DNA from: Streptomyces lichenis
Lineage (GTDB): Bacteria > Actinomycetota > Actinomycetes > Streptomycetales > Streptomycetaceae
DNA length: 64,000 nucleotides
Assembly: GCF_023218175.1 (NCBI RefSeq)
Contig: NZ_JALPTH010000001.1
Location: 310,001-374,000 of the forward strand
Direction: 5' to 3'
The notes under the pieces are model-generated. The model was not told where the DNA came from, ran no database searches, and saw nothing but the letters and a program-made list of their open reading frames with translations. Each line of letters opens with the position of its first letter. Position 1 is the stretch's first letter. Shown here piece after piece: positions 26,267-34,716 of this stretch. The translations under genes and the position numbers were made by a program.

Positions 26267-27988
26267 TCACTCTAGGCCGACCCGATCCGGCGCCCCGCCC
26301 CGGTCCGCCCCCCGGCCCCCACCGGCGGGGGTGCCGTTCACCGCGTTCGCGGCCGCGTCGCCGCCCTCGGGTGTCCGGAGCCGGAAGCGCTGGAGCTTGC
26401 CGGTGGCGGTGCGGGGGAGGGCGTCCAGGAAGACGATCCGGCGTGGGCACTTGTACGGGGCGAGGCGGGCGGCGGTGAAGGTGCGGAGCGCCTCCTCGGC
26501 GGCGCGGTCGCGGGGCAGGCCCTCGCGCAGCACCGCGTAGGCCACCACCACCTGGCCGCGCAGCTCGTCGGGGGCCCCGACCACGGCCGCCTCCACCACG
26601 TCCGGGTGGGCCAGCAGCGCCTCCTCCACCTGCGGGCCGGCGATGTTGTAGCCGGCCGAGATGATCATGTCGTCGGCGCGCGCCACATAGCGCAGATAGC
26701 CGTCCGGCTCCCGGACGTAGGTGTCACCGGTCAGGTTCCAGCCCCCGCGGACGTACTCGCGCTGGCGCGGGTCGCCGAGGTAGCGGCAGCCGACCGGGCC
26801 GCGCACCGCCAACAGCCCCTCCTCGCCGTCCGGCACCGGCGCCCCGGCCGCGTCCACCACCCGCGCCTGCCAGCCGGGCACCGGCAGTCCGGTGGCGCCC
26901 GGCCGGATCGCGCCGTCCGCCGCCGAGACGAAGATGTGCAGCAGCTCGGTCGCCCCGATGCCGTTGATCAGGCAGAGCCCGGTCCGCTCCCGCCAGGCCT
27001 GCCAGGTGGCGGCGGGAAGGTTCTCCCCGGCGGAGACACAGCGGCGGAGGGATGAGGTGTCCGGGGCGCCGGGGGCGGCCAGCTCCTCCAGCATCACCCG
27101 GTACGCCGTCGGGGCGGTGAACAGCACGCTCACCCGGTGCTCGGCGATCGCCGGCAGCAGCTGCCGGGGCCCGGCCTGCTCCAGCAGCAGCGCCGAGGCC
27201 CCGGCGCGCAGCGGGAACAGCACCAGACCGCCCAGCCCGAAGGTGAACCCCAGCGGCGGGCTGCCCGCGAACAGGTCGTCCGGCCGGGGCCGCAGCACAT
27301 GGGCGGAGAAGGTGTCGGCGACCGCCAGCACATCGCGGTGGAAGTGCGCGCACCCCTTGGGCCGCCCGGTGGTCCCCGAGGTGAAGGCGATCAGCGCCAC
27401 ATCGTCGGCGGCGGTGGCCACCGCCTCGTAGCGGAGGTCCCGGTACCGGGTGGCGCGGCGCAGCAGGTCCTCCGGCCCGCCCCCGCCGTACGCGGCGAGG
27501 GTCAGGCCCGGCACCTCCGCCGCCACCAGCTCCTCCACCGACCGGGCGTCGCACAGCGCGTGCGAGACCCGGGCCATCGCGCACATCACCGCCAGCTCCG
27601 GGGCGCGGGTCTGCGCCAGTACGGTGACGGCGACCGCGCCCGCCTTCATCACCGCCAGCCAGCAGGCCGCCAGCCACGGGGTGGTGGGGCCGCGCAGCAG
27701 CACCCGGTTGCCGGGCACCACCCCCAGGTCGCGGGTGAGGACATGGGCCAGGGCGTCCACCCGGGCGCTCAGCTCCCCGTAGGACCAGACCCCGCCCCGG
27801 CCGTCGAGGAACACCGGCCGGTCCGCGCCGAAACGTTCCACCGTGCGGTCCAGCAGCTCGTGCCCGCAGTTCAGCCGGTCGGGGTAGCGCAGCTCGGGCA
27901 GGTCGAAGACGAGCGCGGGCCACTGCCCGGGCGGCGGCAGCCGGTCCCGGGCGAAGGTGTCGAGGTGCGCCGAGGGCGTCAGCTCCAT
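26267..27988 (-). CDS. Aryl-CoA ligase (benzoate/2-aminobenzoate-CoA ligase type)
   Basis: A 573-residue acyl-AMP-forming ligase. Core motif AFTSGTTGRPKGCAH near 205-220, the adenine loop INGIGATELLHIF, the TGD hinge region NLTGDTYVREPDGYLRYVARADD, and the C-terminal lysine in PRTATGKLQRF. The close spacing and GIGATE sequence are those of benzoate-CoA and 2-aminobenzoate-CoA ligases. It would activate an aromatic acid for the monooxygenase fusion encoded upstream. It reads away from the acyl-CoA dehydrogenase; a promoter with TTGACT lies at 28090-28117. The last 30 residues are low complexity. Confidence 0.9.
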   Translation of the reverse strand: MELTPSAHLDTFARDRLPPPGQWPALVFDLPELRYPDRLNCGHELLDRTVERFGADRPVFLDGRGGVWSYGELSARVDALAHVLTRDLGVVPGNRVLLRGPTTPWLAACWLAVMKAGAVAVTVLAQTRAPELAVMCAMARVSHALCDARSVEELVAAEVPGLTLAAYGGGGPEDLLRRATRYRDLRYEAVATAADDVALIAFTSGTTGRPKGCAHFHRDVLAVADTFSAHVLRPRPDDLFAGSPPLGFTFGLGGLVLFPLRAGASALLLEQAGPRQLLPAIAEHRVSVLFTAPTAYRVMLEELAAPGAPDTSSLRRCVSAGENLPAATWQAWRERTGLCLINGIGATELLHIFVSAADGAIRPGATGLPVPGWQARVVDAAGAPVPDGEEGLLAVRGPVGCRYLGDPRQREYVRGGWNLTGDTYVREPDGYLRYVARADDMIISAGYNIAGPQVEEALLAHPDVVEAAVVGAPDELRGQVVVAYAVLREGLPRDRAAEEALRTFTAARLAPYKCPRRIVFLDALPRTATGKLQRFRLRTPEGGDAAANAVNGTPAGGGRGADRGGAPDRVGLE

Positions 27989-28089
27989 GGTTCGCCTCCT
28001 TGCCGGGAGCCGCCAGGGCCCCGGGGGCCTCCGTACGAGGAGCCGCCCGGAGCGGCCGGGACGTCTCAGAGGGGGGAACGCCCAACGAG

Positions 28090-28117
28090 CGTATCGTGAA
28101 GGTGACGACAGTCAACG
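28090..28117 (-). promoter_or_regulatory. Promoter of the aryl-CoA ligase-paaX unit
   Basis: On the minus strand TTGACT (28112-28117) and TACGCT (28090-28095) are 16 bases apart. The region is the least GC-rich part of the 185-bp gap between divergent genes, so it likely also holds the acyl-CoA dehydrogenase promoter and the PaaX operator. I see no long palindrome here. Confidence 0.45.
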
Positions 28118-28173
28118 GTCCGCGATAGATCCCATGCGGGGCGCACCGCGCACCGCATCCCGAGGGGGCGTGA

Positions 28174-29322
28174 ATGACCGCATTCTCACTCGAAACCGAG
28201 CAGATCGCCTGGTGTGCCACTCTGCGCGAGCTGGCCGACCGCCGGTTGCGGCCGCTCGCCGAGAAGGGCGAGCCGGGGCGGGTGAACCGCCCGCTGGTCG
28301 CCGCCCTCGGTGAACTCGGACTGATCGCCCGGCTCTTCGAGGCCGGTTCGCTCGACCTGTGCCTGCTCCGCGAGTCGCTGGCCCGCCACTGCACCGAGGC
28401 GGAGACCGCGCTCGCCCTCCAGGGCCTGGGCGCCCACCCGGTCGCCGCGCACGGCACGCCCGAGCAACGCGACCGCTGGCTGCCCGAGGTCACCGCCGGC
28501 CGTGCGGTCGCCGCCTTCGCGCTCAGCGAGCCGGAGGCCGGCTCCGACGCCGCCGCGCTGGCCCTCCAGGCCGCCCCGGACGGCACCGGCTGGCGGCTCA
28601 CCGGCGAGAAGCGGTGGATCTCCAACGCGCCCGAGGCCGACCTGGTCACCGTCTTCGCCCGTACCACCCCCGGCGCCGGGGCGCGCGGCGTCACTGCCTT
28701 CCTCCTCCCCGCCGACCGCCCCGGCCTCACCGGCGCCCGCCTCGACATGCTCTCCCCGCACCCGATCGGCAGCCTCCTCTTCGACGGCGTCCCGGTCGGG
28801 CCGGCGGACGTCCTCGGCGAGGTCGACCACGGCTTCGCCGTCGCCCTGGGCACCCTCGACCGCTTCCGCCCCAGCGTCGGCGCCTTCGCCGTCGGCATGG
28901 CCCAGGCCGCCCTGGACGCCGCCCTCGCCCACACCGCCACCCGCACCGCCTTCGGCGGACCGCTCAAGGACCTCCAGGCCGTCTCCCACCAGGTCGCCGA
29001 GATGGCCGTCCGCACCGAGGCGGCCCGGCTGCTGGTGTACGCGGCGGCTACCGCGTACGACGCCGGGGAACCGGGCGTCCGGCGGCGCGCGGCCATGGCC
29101 AAGCTGCTCGCCACCGAGACCGCCCAGTGGGTGGTGGACACCGCCGTCCAGCTCCACGGGGCCCGCGCCCTGCGCCGCGGCCATCTGCTGGAACACCTCT
29201 ACCGCGAGGTCCGGGCGCCCCGGATCTACGAGGGTGCCAGCGAGGTCCAGCGCACCATCATCGCCCGCGAGCTGTACGCGGAGGCCGCGGCCGCCCCCGT
29301 ACCGGAAGGCAGCACCTCATGA
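28174..29322 (+). CDS. Acyl-CoA dehydrogenase family protein
   Basis: A 382-residue flavoenzyme of normal ACAD length. FALSEPEAGSDAAAL is the FAD/substrate signature, and the catalytic base is E353 in RIYEGASEVQR, the position used by short- and medium-chain dehydrogenases. It would dehydrogenate the ring-reduced or ring-opened CoA ester of the pathway. The ATG at 28174 is the only good start; the gene is divergent from the aryl-CoA ligase and overlaps the RidA gene as ATGA. Confidence 0.92.
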   Translation: MTAFSLETEQIAWCATLRELADRRLRPLAEKGEPGRVNRPLVAALGELGLIARLFEAGSLDLCLLRESLARHCTEAETALALQGLGAHPVAAHGTPEQRDRWLPEVTAGRAVAAFALSEPEAGSDAAALALQAAPDGTGWRLTGEKRWISNAPEADLVTVFARTTPGAGARGVTAFLLPADRPGLTGARLDMLSPHPIGSLLFDGVPVGPADVLGEVDHGFAVALGTLDRFRPSVGAFAVGMAQAALDAALAHTATRTAFGGPLKDLQAVSHQVAEMAVRTEAARLLVYAAATAYDAGEPGVRRRAAMAKLLATETAQWVVDTAVQLHGARALRRGHLLEHLYREVRAPRIYEGASEVQRTIIARELYAEAAAAPVPEGSTS

Positions 29323-29717
29323 GCCTGGAGCGGATCAACCCGCCGGAACTCTCCCCGCCCACCGGATTCAGCCACGCCGTCACCGCCACCGGCTCCCGGC
29401 TGGTGCTGCTCGCCGGGCAGACCGCGCTGGACGGAGCCGGCAGGGTGGTGGGGGAGGGGCTCGCGGAGCAGTTCGAGACCGCGCTCGGCAATCTGCTGGC
29501 CGCCCTCAAGGCCGCCGGCGGCACCCCCGCCGACCTCGCCCGGGTGACCGTGTACGCCACCGACATCGCCGCCTACCGCGCCCAGGCCCCCGCACTCGGC
29601 CGCGTCTGGCGACGGCTGGCCGGCCGCGACTACCCGGCGATGGCGGTCATCGGCGTGGTACGGCTCTGGGACGAACAGGCCCTGGTGGAGCTCGACGGCC
29701 TGGCGGTGCTGGACTGA
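29319..29717 (+). CDS. RidA family protein
   Basis: A 132-residue YjgF/YER057c/UK114 protein. Typical elements are SRLVLLAGQTALDGAGRVVG, FETALGNLLAALKAAGG and PAMAVIGVVRLWDEQALVELDGLAVL. RidA proteins deaminate reactive imines and enamines. Translational coupling to the acyl-CoA dehydrogenase (ATGA) fits a pathway that makes an enamine or imine, as expected if the substrate is 2-aminobenzoate rather than salicylate. The arginine of the RidA imine site is in the GVVRLW region. No further gene follows in this direction. Confidence 0.9.
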   Translation: MSLERINPPELSPPTGFSHAVTATGSRLVLLAGQTALDGAGRVVGEGLAEQFETALGNLLAALKAAGGTPADLARVTVYATDIAAYRAQAPALGRVWRRLAGRDYPAMAVIGVVRLWDEQALVELDGLAVLD

Positions 29718-29929
29718 GAGCGGGGGCGGGGCGGGCCGTTTCGGGTGGGGGCCGCTTTGGGTGGGGGAGTGGGGCCTCCGCTGCGGCGGGGTGGGGCGGG
29801 CTGCTCGGGCCGGGCGGCGGGGTCTCGACTGCTTGGCCGGGAGCCTCGGCGGCTCGGCCGGGGGCCAGCTGGGGTGCGTCCGCCGCCCGGGCCCGGCCCC
29901 CGGGCCCTGCGCCGCCGGCGGGGGCCCGG
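29718..29929. other. G-rich intergenic region between convergent genes
   Basis: This 212-bp stretch between the RidA gene and the DUF6585-like gene holds many G runs on the plus strand (GGGGGCGGGGCGGG at the start, GGGTGGGGGAGTGGGG near 29759). I see no credible gene, RNA gene or clear hairpin. G-quadruplex formation is possible. Confidence 0.5.
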
Positions 29930-30451
29930 TTACAGCGTCCCGCCCGGCCCCGCCTCGGTGACCCGGTCGGTGACCACGGTCCACAGTTCGCCACCGCCCA
30001 CGGAGAACAGGCGCCCGGCGCCCTCGGCCCACACGTCCAGGCTGCGCAGCCGGGTGGGGACCCCGGTGTAGTCGCTCGCGACCGTGGTCGCCCGGACGGT
30101 GAGCCGGACCTCCCGCCAGGGGTGCGCGTATACCTTGCCGGCCGGGGGGTCGACGTAGACCAGGCCCCGCTCGAAGCAGTGCAGCCGCCGCCGGGGGCCG
30201 TCGGGGCGGCGTTGGCGCAGCCGCCACCACAGCAGCGCCGGGGGTACGGCGGTGAGCAGCACCCCGGCCGGGACGGCCACCGGCAGCCAGAGCACGGCGG
30301 CCGCGGTGCCCGCCGCCCCCAGCGCGGCGCCGGCGCCGGCCAGGGCCACCATCGGCCCCGTACCCACCGCGTTCGGCACCCCGCTCCACACCAGGGCACC
30401 GAAGCCCCGGTCGGCGGCCAGCAGCCGCACCCGCGCCGGTGGTTCCCCCAT
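29930..30451 (-). CDS. Membrane protein, DUF6585-like
   Basis: A 173-residue protein with two adjacent hydrophobic helices (VALAGAGAALGAAGTAAAVLW and LPVAVPAGVLLTAVPPALLWW) followed by a soluble beta-rich domain (HCFERGLVYVDPPAG, RSLDVWAEGAGRLFSVGGGE). This is the arrangement of PH-like or YcxB-like small membrane proteins, and I recall it as DUF6585 in Streptomyces. The ATG at 30451 has GAGGGGG upstream; the frame is open to 30466. Function unknown. Confidence 0.65.
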   Translation of the reverse strand: MGEPPARVRLLAADRGFGALVWSGVPNAVGTGPMVALAGAGAALGAAGTAAAVLWLPVAVPAGVLLTAVPPALLWWRLRQRRPDGPRRRLHCFERGLVYVDPPAGKVYAHPWREVRLTVRATTVASDYTGVPTRLRSLDVWAEGAGRLFSVGGGELWTVVTDRVTEAGPGGTL

Positions 30452-30645
30452 TCCACGCCCCCTCACTGGCGACCGCCGAGGGCATGCCCGGCCGCTCCCG
30501 TGCCGAAACGGCCGCGGCGGGCCCGCTCCGTTTCATGAACGGGGGCTTGCGGCCGTGTGGACCCCTATGACGCCTGGGTCACAGGGTGGGACGGGCGTTC
30601 GACGGCCGTTGACGGGCCGTACCGCCGGCTGCCAGCCTCGACGAC

Positions 30646-30729
30646 GTGAGCCAGTCAGCCAACCTCTCCGCGCGCCTCCACGTCGATCTGCGACGTCTGG
30701 CCAGCGCGCTGTGTGCCGCCGGTCGCTGA
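30646..30729 (+). CDS. Leader peptide with Cys codon upstream of sulfur operon
   Basis: A 27-codon ORF from GTG, ending TGA 30727-30729. Its core HVDLRRLASALC matches the R-x-H-x-DL-x-R-x-x-S/A-A-x-C pattern of the actinobacterial putative leader peptides found before sulfur-assimilation genes. The single Cys codon (TGT, codon 23) near the end would stall ribosomes when cysteine is low and so control the downstream operon by attenuation. TTGACG at 30609 is a possible -35, implying a very short or no leader. The next gene, an FMN reductase, starts 275 bases on. Confidence 0.75.
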   Translation: MSQSANLSARLHVDLRRLASALCAAGR

Positions 30730-30831
30730 CCGGTCGCCGCACCCATTGACGTCTGACGCTCCTGTCTGTCCGGCGCATCCGCCCGGCCGGTCCGGGTGAA
30801 GCGTCGGTCCGGTTGACGTTTTCGTTCCGCC

Positions 30832-30852
30832 CGCCGCCTTCTTCCGGCGGCG
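30832..30852 (+). promoter_or_regulatory. Hairpin in the leader of the sulfur operon
   Basis: Arms CGCCGCC (30832-30838) and GGCGGCG (30846-30852) enclose a seven-base loop, 103 bases after the leader-peptide stop and 153 before the next start. It could be the terminator or antiterminator of an attenuation switch; the alternative pairing was not worked out by calculation. Confidence 0.35.
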
Positions 30853-31004
30853 TCCACTCCGCGTACCACCGACGCCCGCCGTGCTGCCGCGCACGCGCCC
30901 CGGGCCGCCCCGGGCTGCGTCTGCCGGGACCGGCCACCGCACCCGCGCCCGGACCCGGCCCCGCGGCCCCGTCCCGTACGCCGGCCTTCCCCCAGGAGTC
31001 CTCC

Positions 31005-31616
31005 GTGCCCTCCGTCATCGCCCTCTCCGGCAGCCCGTCCACCGACTCCCGCACCGCCCATGTGGCCGACTACGCCCTGCGCCGGCTCTCCCTGTCGGGC
31101 CACCGCACCGAACACCTCGCCGTCCGCGAACTGCCCGCCGCCGAGCTGCTCGCCGGACGGGCCGGCAGCGCCCCGCTCCGGGACGCGCTGAGCGCCATCG
31201 CCGACGCCGACGGCGTCATCGTGGCGACCCCCGTCTACAAGGCCGCCTACACCGGGCTGCTCAAGGCGTTCCTGGACCTGCTGCCGCAGAGCGGGCTGGC
31301 CGGCAAGGCCGTGCTGCCCCTCGCCACCGGCGGCAGCCTCGCCCATCTGCTGACCCTGGACTACGCGCTGCGCCCGGTGCTCTCCGCGCTCGGCGCCCGG
31401 CACATCACCGCCGGCACCTTCGTCCTGGACGGGGCCGTGGAGCGGCTGCCCGCCGGGACCGGGCCCGGCGGGCTGCGGGCCCGGATCGAGCCGGAGGCCG
31501 AACTCCGGCTCATCCAGGCCGTCGACGGCTTCGAGCAGGCGCTCAGCCCCGGCGGCCGGTTCCCGGACCGGGCCGCCCACCCCGGGGCCCCGGCCCTCCG
31601 GATCGCCGCCGGCTGA
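31005..31616 (+). CDS. ssuE: NADPH-dependent FMN reductase (SsuE type)
   Basis: A 203-residue flavodoxin-fold reductase. It opens with VIALSGSPSTDSRTA, the FMN phosphate loop of the SsuE/MsuE family, then ATPVYKAAYTGLLKAFLDLLP, the other family signature. It supplies FMNH2 to a two-component monooxygenase. GTG 31005 follows CAGGAG by seven bases; the open frame back to 30813 lacks family sequence. It starts the sulfur operon with the ABC importer and the flavin monooxygenase. Confidence 0.9.
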   Translation: MPSVIALSGSPSTDSRTAHVADYALRRLSLSGHRTEHLAVRELPAAELLAGRAGSAPLRDALSAIADADGVIVATPVYKAAYTGLLKAFLDLLPQSGLAGKAVLPLATGGSLAHLLTLDYALRPVLSALGARHITAGTFVLDGAVERLPAGTGPGGLRARIEPEAELRLIQAVDGFEQALSPGGRFPDRAAHPGAPALRIAAG

Positions 31617-31672
31617 GCACCCCCGACCAGCCCCCGCCCCACCCCCACCGCCACCCCGAACAGGACCTCCCC

Positions 31673-32728
31673 ATGAGCACGTTGTCCCGACCCGACCGAC
31701 GGCAGTTCCTCACCCTCCTCGGCCTCTCGGCCGCTGCCGCCGGCTGCGGTACCGCGGTGGGCGGCAGCGGGGGAGACCAGACCCGGAAGCTGCGCTACCA
31801 GGGAGCCGTCGGCCAGGTCACCCCGGCCGAACTCGCCGCCGACCTGGGCTTCCTGGAGGATGTGACGCTGGAGTGGGTCGGCAACACCATCAGCGGCCCC
31901 CAGGACATCCAGTCCGCCGCCACCGGACAGACCGACTTCGGCGGGGCGTTCAACGGCGCGGTGGTCAAACTGGCCGCCAACAAGGCCCCGGTCAAGTCCG
32001 TGATCAGCTACTACGGCTCCGACAAGGACTCCTACCAGGGGTACTACGTCCTGGCGGACAGCCCCCTCCGCGGCCCCCGCGACCTGCTCGGCGCCAAGGT
32101 CGGGATGAACACCCTGGGCGCCCACGCCGAGGCGCTGCTCGACATCTACCTGGAGCGCGGCGGGCTCTCCGAGGCCGAGATCGGCAAGGTCGAACCGCTG
32201 GTGGTGCCCCCGGTCAACACCGAGCAGTCACTGCGCCAGAAGCAGATCGAGGTCGCGGTGCTCGGCGGCATCCTCCGCGACAAGGCACTCGCCAAGGGCG
32301 GGATACGGCCGCTGTTCAGCGACCACAAGCTGCTCGGACCGTTCAGCGCCGGCACCTATGTCATGACCGAGCGCTTCCTGAAGCAGAACCCCGGCACCGC
32401 CAGGACCTTCGTCACCGGTGTCGGACGGGCCCTGGCCTGGTCGCGCACCACCCCGCGCGAGCAGGTGGTCGACCGGATGACCGAGATCGTGAAGAAGCGG
32501 GGCCGCAACGAGGACACCTCGGCGCTGAAGTTCTGGAAGTCCTACGGGGTCGCCGACCCCACCGGGCGGATCGCGGCCAAGGAGATCGAGCTGTGGATCG
32601 ACTGGCTCGCCGACCGCGGCGACCTCGACCGCTCCAAGGTGCGCCTGGACGGCCTCTACACCAACGAGTTCAACGAGGCCGCCCGGGCGGGCACCCCCTC
32701 CCCGTCCACCAGCAGCGAGCGGAGCTGA
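31673..32728 (+). CDS. Sulfonate/aliphatic-type ABC substrate-binding lipoprotein
   Basis: A 351-residue binding protein of the SsuA/TauA/NrtA family. The N-terminus RPDRRQFLTLLGLSAAAAGC combines a twin-arginine motif (R9 R10) with a lipobox (C25), so it should be a Tat-exported lipoprotein. Internal features include ADLGFLED, TDFGGAFNGA and DSPLRGPRDLLGAKVGM. Between FMN reductase and ATPase, it should capture an organosulfur compound. ATG at 31673; the preceding gap of 56 bases is C-rich. Confidence 0.88.
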   Translation: MSTLSRPDRRQFLTLLGLSAAAAGCGTAVGGSGGDQTRKLRYQGAVGQVTPAELAADLGFLEDVTLEWVGNTISGPQDIQSAATGQTDFGGAFNGAVVKLAANKAPVKSVISYYGSDKDSYQGYYVLADSPLRGPRDLLGAKVGMNTLGAHAEALLDIYLERGGLSEAEIGKVEPLVVPPVNTEQSLRQKQIEVAVLGGILRDKALAKGGIRPLFSDHKLLGPFSAGTYVMTERFLKQNPGTARTFVTGVGRALAWSRTTPREQVVDRMTEIVKKRGRNEDTSALKFWKSYGVADPTGRIAAKEIELWIDWLADRGDLDRSKVRLDGLYTNEFNEAARAGTPSPSTSSERS

Positions 32729-32735
32729 CGAGGCC

Positions 32736-33650
32736 ATGACCGAGGACACCACCCGTCCCGCGAAGATCCTGTTCGAGGGGGTACGGAAGGACTTCCCGGT
32801 CCGGGACGCCGCCCTGGCCCGGCGGCGCGGCCGCCGCGGGCTCCGCCGGCCGCTCGCCGGTACGGGGCGCCCGCCCGTCCCGCGCGCCCACCCGGCGGCC
32901 GGGTTCACCGCGCTGGACGGCGTCGACCTCGCCATCCCGGCCGGGGAGTTCACCGTGGTGGTGGGCCCCAGCGGCTGCGGCAAGTCGACCCTGCTGGACC
33001 TGCTGGCCGGGCTCACCCGCCCCACCGGCGGCCGTATCCTGCTCGACGGCCGCCCGGTCACCGGGCCGGGGCTGGACCGCGGCATCGTCTTCCAGCAGTA
33101 CGCGCTGCTGCCCTGGCGCACCGCCCAGGGGAACGTGGAGTTCGGGCTGGAGGCCATCGGGGTGCCCCGGCGGGAGCGCGCCGACCGGGCCCGCGCGTAT
33201 CTGGACCTGGTCGGCCTCACCGGGTTCGAGGACCGCCACCCGCACGAGCTGTCCGGCGGGATGCGGCAGCGGGTGGCGATCGCCCGCAGCCTCGCCTACG
33301 ACCCGGACGTGCTGCTGATGGACGAGCCGTTCGCCGCGCTTGACGCCCAGACCCGGGAGTCCCTCCAGGACGAGCTGCTGCGGATCTGGCGGCGCACCGG
33401 CAAGACGATCCTGTTCATCACGCACGGCATCGAGGAGGCCGTCTACCTGGGGCAGCGGGTCGCCGTGATGACCTCGCGGCCGGGCCGGATCAAGCGCGTC
33501 GTCCCGATCGGACTCGGCGAGCAGCGCGCGACCGCCGACGACCTGCGCTCCAGCCCCGAGTTCGCCCGCTACCGGCACGAGATCTGGTCCCTGCTGCACG
33601 ACGAGGTGTCCAGGGCCCAGCAGGAGGAGAAGGAGGGCGTGGCCGTATGA
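32736..33650 (+). CDS. ABC transporter ATP-binding protein (SsuB type)
   Basis: A 304-residue ATPase: Walker A GPSGCGKST (77-85), Q-loop Q120, signature LSGGMRQ (172-178), Walker B LLMDEP (193-198). It belongs to the nitrate/sulfonate/taurine class. Between the first strand and the core is an unusual Arg/Pro insertion of about 30 residues (RRRGRRGLRRPLAG region). It starts seven bases after the binding protein and overlaps the permease start by four bases. Confidence 0.93.
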   Translation: MTEDTTRPAKILFEGVRKDFPVRDAALARRRGRRGLRRPLAGTGRPPVPRAHPAAGFTALDGVDLAIPAGEFTVVVGPSGCGKSTLLDLLAGLTRPTGGRILLDGRPVTGPGLDRGIVFQQYALLPWRTAQGNVEFGLEAIGVPRRERADRARAYLDLVGLTGFEDRHPHELSGGMRQRVAIARSLAYDPDVLLMDEPFAALDAQTRESLQDELLRIWRRTGKTILFITHGIEEAVYLGQRVAVMTSRPGRIKRVVPIGLGEQRATADDLRSSPEFARYRHEIWSLLHDEVSRAQQEEKEGVAV

Positions 33651-34693
33651 GCCCCGTGTCCGCGACGAGCCCGCTGTCCACCGGAAAAGCCCCTGGGAAG
33701 GCCACGGGGAAGCCCACCAGAAAGGCCACCGGGAAGCCTCCCGGGACGGCCGTCGGGCCGGAGCCGGCCGAGCGGGACGTACCCGCTCCCGGACCGGTGC
33801 GGCAGCCCGATCCCGTACCGGATCCCGGTCCCGTATCCGTACAAAAAGACCCGGAGGCCGCGGAGGGCCCGGAGGCCGCGACCGGGCGGCTTGCGCCCGG
33901 GGCTGCCGCACGGTTCGCCGGGGCGGCCGTCTCGCTGCTGTACCGGGGCTTCACCCGGTCGGTGGCGGTCACCGCGCTGCTGGCGGTGTGGGAGGCCGCG
34001 CCCCGCCTCGGACTGGTGGACGCGACCTTCCTGCCGCCGTTCAGCGAGGTGGCGCTCGCCTGGTGGGAGCTGGCCCTGGACGGGCAGCTGGCCGACAACA
34101 CGGCCGCCAGCCTGACCCGTTCGCTCAGCGGCTTCGGCCTCGCGGTGCTGGCCGCGGTGCCGCTGGGGCTGCTGATCGGCTGGTACCGGCCGCTGGCGGA
34201 GCTGCTGAACCCGCTGCTTGAGGTGTTCCGCAACACCGCCGCGCTCGCCCTGCTACCGGTCTTCGTGCTGCTGCTGGGCATCGGCGAGACGTCCAAGATC
34301 TCCATCGTGTTCTACGCCTGCGCCTGGCCGATCCTGCTGAACACCATCAGCGCCGTCCGCACCGTGGACCCGACCCTGCTGCGGCTGGCCCGCTCGATGG
34401 ACCTGTCCGCGCCCCGGCTGTTCCAGAAGGTGATCCTGCCGGCCTCGGTGCCCACCGTCTTCACCGGCATCCGGCTGGCCGGGGCGGTGTCCATCCTGGT
34501 CCTGGTCGCCGCCGAGATGATCGGCGCCAAGGCGGGGCTCGGCTATCTCATCAACGCCTCGCAGTACAACTTCGCCATCCCGCAGATGTACGCGGGGATC
34601 GTGACCATCTCCGTCATCGGCGTGGTCTTCAACGGGCTGCTGGTGGCGCTGGAGCGCCGCCTCACCTCCTGGCGCCTGCCGCCCACCCACTAG
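33647..34693 (+). CDS. ABC transporter permease (SsuC type) with long Lys/Pro N-terminus
   Basis: A 348-residue permease with the EAA loop RLARSMDLSAPRLFQKVILP near 245. The first about 90 residues precede the membrane helices and are low complexity: repeats of GKATGKP and GKPTRKATG, followed by a Pro/Asp/Val segment. The tail is cytoplasmic and basic; the DNA there is richer in AAG and AAA than the neighbourhood. ATG 33647 overlaps the ATPase stop (ATGA), supporting the long form. The core permease is normal. Confidence 0.88.
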   Translation: MSPVSATSPLSTGKAPGKATGKPTRKATGKPPGTAVGPEPAERDVPAPGPVRQPDPVPDPGPVSVQKDPEAAEGPEAATGRLAPGAAARFAGAAVSLLYRGFTRSVAVTALLAVWEAAPRLGLVDATFLPPFSEVALAWWELALDGQLADNTAASLTRSLSGFGLAVLAAVPLGLLIGWYRPLAELLNPLLEVFRNTAALALLPVFVLLLGIGETSKISIVFYACAWPILLNTISAVRTVDPTLLRLARSMDLSAPRLFQKVILPASVPTVFTGIRLAGAVSILVLVAAEMIGAKAGLGYLINASQYNFAIPQMYAGIVTISVIGVVFNGLLVALERRLTSWRLPPTH

Positions 34694-34716
34694 AACTCTC
34701 CGAAGGACGAACCCCC

